This document shows positions 59,201 through 64,000 of a stretch of DNA of 64,000 nt, piece after piece. The notes beneath the pieces were generated by a model. The model searched no databases. It was not told where the DNA came from and saw only the letters and a program-made list of their open reading frames with translations. Every line of letters begins with the position of its first letter. The first letter of the stretch is position 1. The translations under genes and the position numbers were made by a program. This DNA is from Cynocephalus volans (Eukaryota; Chordata; Mammalia; Dermoptera; Cynocephalidae). The stretch covers positions 69,174,501 to 69,238,500 of the forward strand of contig NC_084466.1 in assembly GCF_027409185.1 (NCBI RefSeq), given 5' to 3'.

Positions 59201-59904
59201 AATGGATTAAAAATGGTGGTCAGGGGCACGGTTCTGAGGGCTTTAAAAGAAGAGAGTCTGCCCTTCTCTGCTGCTGTCTCTGCTTCCACCATCTTGCAAT
59301 GTGACACCCCTGGGTCACTGTCGCTACCACCATATGGACTTTGGACTTCCCCGCCTCAGAAACTGTAAGCAAATAAATGTCATTTTTTTTATAAATCATC
59401 CAGTTTCAGGTATTTTGTTATAGCAGCACAAAAAAGGACTAATACAGCAGCCTACATAAGCTGCCTTCCTCCTGATTTCTCTGATGTCCGTCATTTAAAC
59501 CCACTGGGAGACAGCAGGCTCCCTCAGGCTGTCCCTTCCCATATGAGCAGGAGGGTCTCCAGGAAGGGTACCTACCACCCACCCTGAGGGCTCACACCAC
59601 TGCCCTCCCCAGAGCTTTGCCAGTGCTCACGTGACAGCTGGGGAGAAGCCTTCAGAGAGGGCTGGGTCTTTAACACAGCTCTGGGCACAGTTCCACCTCC
59701 CTTTTGGCCCCCTGGCCAGAATCGGGTTTTCCCTGTGGATGTCTAGCTTGCTGAGGACAATTGGGCAGCAAACCCAGGCCCACCAACTTCCCATCAGGAA
59801 CCAAGTCAGTCACCCTCAAAACATCTCAGAAGGTCAACTCACCACTCTGGGGTCATGTTCTTTCTCCAGCACAGGGATCAGGGCAGTCGTGAGAATATAC
59901 ACAC
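53129..59904 (-). CDS. DHRS12: DHRS12, 3' part of gene (last five coding exons)
   Basis: Five exons read on the - strand give about 168 C-terminal residues ending ILEQLAQRFK-stop. DHRS12 (SDR40C1) is a predicted NAD(P)-dependent short-chain dehydrogenase/reductase; its physiological substrate is not well established. The part seen contains the catalytic half of the fold: the active-site Ser region ITVSSGG, the catalytic Tyr-x-x-x-Lys as YAQNK at an exon end, and the following PGWVDTP loop. The Rossmann nucleotide-binding N-terminus (TGxxxGxG) and the NNAG motif are not in 59905-64000, so those exons lie further right, outside the window. All four introns are GT-AG with matching phases and the frame is intact. 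The gene converges with WDFY2, as in human. Confidence 0.95.
54223..54360 (-). CDS. DHRS12: DHRS12 coding exon
   Basis: It encodes (A)VRLSMPGFHARLGDRLRSAA, then QGADTVLWLAVSPAAAAHPS and GLFFQ. GADTVLWLA is the conserved late helix of this SDR group. The exon is GC- and CpG-rich compared with WDFY2 exons. Acceptor tcccag, donor gtgacg. Confidence 0.95.
54830..55020. promoter_or_regulatory. CpG-dense patch inside a DHRS12 intron
   Basis: At least a dozen CpGs fall in about 120 bases (54848-54963) while most of the window is CpG-poor. It contains a CTCF-like core, CACAGGTGGCGCC, near 54911. It may be an intragenic CpG island or an unmethylated regulatory element. I see no promoter motif or exon. 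Confidence 0.4.
55140..56060 (-). mobile_element. L1M 3' UTR pieces in a DHRS12 intron
   Basis: 55140-55270 (gaagcaatacttgtttgtt, ttagcaaaaagaaggaac) and 55790-56060 (gatgatttcttaggatgga) both fit a reverse L1M 3' UTR. The 500 bp between them is GC-richer and I cannot classify it. Confidence 0.5.
56130..56225 (+). repeat. MIR fragment
   Basis: Forward MIR text: cttaacctctctgtgcctc, cccacctcacaggggctgtg. Confidence 0.65.
56885..56975 (-). CDS. DHRS12: DHRS12 coding exon
   Basis: It encodes RQQVVLTERWAQMHPAIHFS then SVHPGWVDTP, covering the strand and the PG loop that lies behind the active site in SDR enzymes. Acceptor gtgcag, donor gtaagt; ends with one base of the next codon. Confidence 0.95.
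58387..58491 (-). CDS. DHRS12: DHRS12 exon with catalytic Ser and Tyr-Lys
   Basis: This 105-nt exon encodes 35 residues, ITVSSGGMLVQKLNT to GTMVYAQNK. It holds the catalytic Ser (ITVSSGG) and the YxxxK pair (YAQNK). Acceptor attgcag, donor gtaagt. A MaLR LTR ends about 80 bp upstream of its acceptor. Confidence 0.96.
58573..59011 (-). mobile_element. MLT1 (C/D-like) MaLR solo LTR
   Basis: On + it reads in reverse: cacaaacttagtggcttcaa, aatccaggtgtcggcagagc, cccatctcaagacccttag, gcatggacatcttcggggg. It has the same sense as DHRS12 and its 3' end lies about 80 bp before the acceptor of the 58387-58491 exon. Confidence 0.75.
59025..59446 (+). mobile_element. MLT1-type MaLR solo LTR, opposite orientation
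   Basis: It starts tgtagtggactgaattaag and ends ggactaataca, with actgtaagcaaataaatg near the 3' end (its own AATAAA). It lies 13 bp from the preceding LTR, head to head. Non-coding relic. Confidence 0.75.
59843..59904 (-). CDS. DHRS12: DHRS12 coding exon (first of five seen)
   Basis: It encodes (G)VYILTTALIPVLEKEHDPRV, the helix after the NNAG strand in the SDR fold. The first two bases complete a Gly codon from an unseen exon. Acceptor cctcag, donor gtgagt, phase 0 at the end. Confidence 0.94.
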
Positions 59905-60794
59905 CTGAGGAGACACAAAGCTTCCCGTGAGGGTGTGGTCCCGCAGCCCACTCCGGGAGCCCCGAGGGGGACCCTCCCACCTGAGGTGCAGCCTCCCTCC
60001 CTCGCTCGGGATTCCCAAAGCCAGAGGTGGGGCCTGGCTACGTGGCGCTGGGGCTTGCTGGGCTGTTTCTTCTTGAGTCTCGTGTTTTCCTCTCCCCGGG
60101 ATTGGAAGAAAGCGGCCTCAAAGCCTCTCGTATGGAGAGGAAGAGATGCCCACACTACGGAACACAAGAAGGGAAAAAACAACCTGCTGAACAGTGCATA
60201 AGCCCACTTTGTGGAAGGAAAAAATATAGGTACGTATGTTTAGTCTGTGCACAGAAACAGATGAATGTGCAATTTAGCAATACCGCTTCTGTCTCAAGGG
60301 TGGGATTAAGTAAAATCTTTACTCCCTTTGCTGTGCATTTCCATCCTATTGGATTTGAATATTTTTATGATGAGCATATAATTTTATGATTATGATTATT
60401 TCTGCAATCAAGAAATATTTTTAATAGAATGAGAAAAATGTTGAAGTGTATTTGACATGAAAAGACATTCATAAAATATGTGGAATGAGAAGTTAAAGAA
60501 CAGCAGGAACCACACAATCTATTTTTGGGAGGAAGGGTGTGTCAAAACGGAGAGAATGTCTGCAGGGATATTTTGGGGCACGACGATATTAAAAATGCTT
60601 ATCTCTGAATGGTGTAATTATCACTTCAATGTTCTTCTTATATGTGTTTTTAAAAATGATGAACATATATTACCTTGTGTTTAAAAAAAGAGGAGGAGGG
60701 ATTTAAAGTCCTTTACCTCAAAGTGAGGTATGGATTAAGTAAGGGGTTTAAAGTGACAGGCTCTGGGCTCTTTTCTGGCCTACAACTTGGAGTT

Positions 60795-61174
60795 TGCTGT
60801 GGTTTGAATGTGTCCCCCAAAGTTCATGTGTTGGAAACTTAATCCCCAAAGCAAGGGTGTTGGGAGGTAGAGGCCTAATAAGAGATAATCAATAATAATA
60901 ATCACCAAATAATGACAGCTCTGTCCTTGTGAATGGATTAGTGTCTTTAGCTCAGAAGTGGGTTTGTTATCTCGAGAGTGGGTTTGTTACAAAAGTGAGT
61001 TCAGCCCTTTCTTGCCCTCTCATGGTGGGATGATGCAGTGAGAAGGCCCTCGTCAGTTGCAGGCCCCTCACCCTTGGACTTCTCAGTCTCCAGAACTGTA
61101 AGAAACAAATCTCTATTCTTTATAAATGACCCAGTCTTAGGTGTTCTGTTATAGCAACACAAGTGGACGAGACA
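60795..61174 (+). mobile_element. MST/MLT1-type MaLR solo LTR
   Basis: It starts tgctgtggtttgaatgtgtc and ends caagtggacgagaca, with gaaggccctcgtcagttgc in between. It lies upstream of the DHRS12 exons seen, in an intron, antisense to the gene. Confidence 0.75.
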
Positions 61175-61279
61175 GCATCACCACATGACCACCTCTCACC
61201 ACGGCTTCCTGTACTCAGCCTGCAGGACCAGCCTGGAATTGTGAAACTGGCACCTCCACTGGAGGTGGAGCTGAGGCCT

Positions 61280-61435
61280 GCATTAGAGCCCTGGCACCTA
61301 CCAGCCAGTGGGCAAGGGTTGGAGCATTTTTGACTTTGGTTTCTTTACCTGTGGAAGGGCAATCATAGCTGGCCAGCCCACCTCACAAGATCAGAGCTTT
61401 GTGATGAAATAAAAGTGTATGTATGTACTGTGAGG
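61280..61435 (+). repeat. MIR fragment
   Basis: Text tggtttctttacctgtgga and cccacctcacaagatcag fits forward MIR. Confidence 0.5.
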
Positions 61436-62426
61436 ACTGGAAAGTTCTCTGGGCAGGTCAGTTTTGTCATTTTATAGCTGTATTATCATTTGTAATTCTG
61501 AGTTGTGACTTTCATCTCAAATAGCATTCTTAGTTATCTACAGCCCAATTTATTTTTGAAGGGGCTGCCTCGTTCGTATTTGTGGATTTTAAAAGTGTCC
61601 TGAACCCTGGGTCTTGAACAGCTGTTAACCTCCATCCAGTGGCCTTGGACATTTCCTTTGTATTCGGGGCTGGTGACTTTCTCTGTGATTTAATTTGCGA
61701 GAAATAGAAAGGACTTCTGGCAAAAGTGATCTGCCCTGTCAGTCTGCCCTGGTGGATTGTCATAAATGACTCTGAGGAAGGGAAATAAAAGCTGACAGGA
61801 GGGGCTTGCTCCCCTGCCTGCCCAGGGCACCTCCTCTCTCCTCTCCAGGATGGCAAGGGCGAGGGTGAACCCATCTGCACTCCTATTCCCGACCTGAGAG
61901 GTGCTCACACATTTTGTTTTCTGCGTCAGAAACCGTGAGAATGCACCTGTTTCAATTTAGATGTTAACAGAGTCACCTGCAGGAAGATTCGCAGGACCGT
62001 TCATCCCTGCCAACTTCTCTCTCCTCTAGGGCATGGCCAGGCGGTAGATGACTTTTAAAAACCCCTAGAGAAACAGCACAGTTTCTAACAGTAGGCTTTC
62101 CAGATCTTTTCAAAATCTCCCTTTTCCGAAACCCACAAAACAGGCCCTTCCTCATTCTCCTCCCCAGGCCCACCCACCTCGCAAAGGGAGCAGACTGGGA
62201 CAGGTATGCTTCTGTCGGCTTCTTGCCACCCAGGTCACCAGGACATGCATGACTCTCCATACCAGAAGGCACTGCTCCTCCCTGAGAAGGAGGCGAAGTA
62301 GCTCTTTCTAGCTACGAGCAGTTTACAATCCTCCAAGCTCCCAGCTGGCCTTCAGTGTCTTGCTCAGACCAGGGAAGGGAAACACAATAATAATCTGCTA
62401 TGATAATAACATAGAAATATATAAGA

Positions 62427-62474
62427 TATGTGTGTGTGTGTGTATATGTGCATATATATATATATATATATATA
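62427..62474. repeat. (TG)n(TA)n microsatellite
   Basis: A TG run followed by an uninterrupted run of about ten TA units; likely length-variable. Confidence 0.9.
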
Positions 62475-62479
62475 AATCT

Positions 62480-64000
62480 GTTTTTAAAAGAACGGAAATT
62501 AGAGAATTCCAGAGAGGTTTAGTGACTTCTCCAGTGTCCCAGCAAGTCCATATAAAGTGGAAAACAGATGGCAAATCTCCCTCTTCTTGAATCATTAAAC
62601 CATGCTGAGTCCCGACTAATGCCAAGGGAGTAGAAATGTATCCCACTGTTTGCAAGTCATTGTTCCCTCGGTGAACATAATGCCAGTTGCTCCTTGCCCA
62701 GTTCATACAGACCCAATCACAAGCCTGTCATTAACACGTGAGTCAATGTCACGCTCCTGCCCATGAAGTCCTTTAGCACTCTGGGTTCCCCACCAAATTA
62801 AGCAAAAAGCCCTCCTCAGCCTGGTGCAGTAGACTTCTTTTGGAGACACACCCATTCCCTCCCCTTAGGGGTCGGCCCTGCACGCATCCTTTTTATAACG
62901 ACAACGAACACATAACTGAGTCTTTACCCTGGGCCGGGCACTGTGTTTGTCCCATGTGGCCTAGACCCCAAAGGCAGAGTGGACTGAGCTGGGGTGACAC
63001 CTGATCCAAGCCGTGCCAGCTGAACTGTCCCCCCACCTTCCCCCTGTTCTCAGGGTAGGATGCGTCACAGCACACCTGAGCCATATGCACAGAAAAGCAG
63101 AGGGGCTGCCTCCAGAGGGGAGAGGACAGGGTGGTTATGAAGACAGTCTGTGGACAACAGTCCCAGAGAACAAAGTGCAGCCTGGTTGCTGATGGCTCTC
63201 CTGTCCTCACCCAAAGCCACTGTGCCTCTGCCATTGAGTCCTGTGAGGGCTACCCTTGCAGCCCATTGATAAATGATTTTTGTTTCGTCTGCTTGAGTGG
63301 GTTCCTGTTACTTGTAACAAAACAATCCCTAAGACACTTGGCTTGTCCTAGCTAGAAAGTCCACCAGTTCTCCTGGGATAATCAGCTACCTTTTAAAATG
63401 AGAATGTCTCTGGAAAGATACAAAACAGGCATCGCTGAAAATGGCTAATGTGTGCTTTCAGTCATTCATATCTTAGTGTGAACCAATTCAGTAACTTTCT
63501 TTTCTTCTAAGACTTCCCGGCTATTATCAGGGACATTTAAGGGATTCAGGATTTTGATGAGAGAAGAGAGAGATTTTAGAGTATGGGCTCCCAGAGGAGG
63601 GCAGGCCTAGGTGTAGGGAAGGCACCTTCAGCTACTGGAAAATTTGCCCAAGGTTAGTCCTGTTCCCAGTAATAAGGAAAATAATTCATTATCATTATGA
63701 CTCATTAGTATTTTTAATTTACACAATGCCTTCCTTCCAAGGAACTCATTATGTCGATGGAGGTTCATTATGAGAAAGAGATTTGGGAGTGGAATTTATG
63801 TTGGACACAGTCTTCTAAATATGGCAACAAGGACGTTTATTACATGAGTACATGACTTGAAGCAAATCTCTCTCTATAAACTAATTAAGAAGGGATGTAA
63901 AACTGTGTCAAGCCTGGGTAATACTGAAGGAGAGATGCTGAGTGTTCTTAAAGCTTTGCTAAAACCACATTTCCATCCTCCAAATATGAAATTCATCATG
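62480..64000. other. DHRS12 intron, nothing recognised
   Basis: No further DHRS12 exon: neither strand encodes the NNAG or TGxxxGxG regions expected for the upstream exons. No repeat that I can name. Confidence 0.5.

Noticed and set aside
58573..61174. A complete endogenous provirus made from the three MaLR LTRs
   Set aside because: The LTRs differ in subfamily and orientation and there is no gag or pol sequence between them; they are independent solo LTRs.
1..64000. CRISPR arrays, operons, toxin-antitoxin or defence systems
   Set aside because: There are no regularly spaced direct repeats and no close-packed genes; splice sites and mammalian repeats show this is a vertebrate locus.
59905..64000. 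Further DHRS12 exons (NNAG and TGxxxGxG regions)
   Set aside because: I searched both strands by eye for these motifs with splice sites and found none; they probably lie beyond the window.

Overview
This is ordinary, intron-rich vertebrate nuclear DNA: AT-rich, with GT-AG introns and many degraded retrotransposons. It holds parts of two convergent protein-coding genes. On the + strand, nine exons (5797-45329) encode the last 307 residues of WDFY2, a WD-repeat/FYVE protein of early endosomes. On the - strand, five exons (59904 down to 53129) encode the C-terminal part of DHRS12, a short-chain dehydrogenase/reductase. The same tail-to-tail pair lies on human 13q14. The first exons of both genes, and both promoters, fall outside the window. 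I found no bacterial-type system, CRISPR array, operon or real tRNA/rRNA gene.

Organism: a placental mammal. The old repeats (MIR, L2, L1M, MaLR LTRs of MLT1/MST type) are shared by all placentals. There are no Alu, B1/B2, carnivore or ruminant SINEs. Instead there are at least seven short SINEs made almost only of tRNA(Ile)-like sequence, one of them two-part, several with clear target-site duplications. That pattern fits the CYN SINEs of colugos (Dermoptera) best. I recall that family from memory and could not search it, so the assignment is provisional.

Layout: 1-5.8 kb is intron full of L1 pieces. 5.8-45.3 kb is WDFY2 exons 4-12 (human numbering), with introns of 0.66-9.5 kb holding an L1 ORF2 relic (7.3-8.6 kb), a 4-kb L1M 3' region (13.6-17.6 kb), nested L2/L1/SINE insertions (19.5-21.4 kb), a long L2 (22.7-23.65 kb) and a hAT fossil (34.2-34.7 kb). 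45.3-about 51.8 kb is the probable long WDFY2 3' UTR. 51.8-52.95 kb is a short intergenic gap with a G-rich run. 52.95-64 kb is the DHRS12 3' half, GC- and CpG-richer, with an inverted pair of MaLR LTRs in one intron.

The two genes are not known to act together; they are only neighbours. The window gives no support for a novel multi-gene system. The points worth a second look are an unrecognised 188-bp retroposon with flanking duplications, the SINE lineage, weak splice sites around one WDFY2 intron, and the convergent gene-end architecture.
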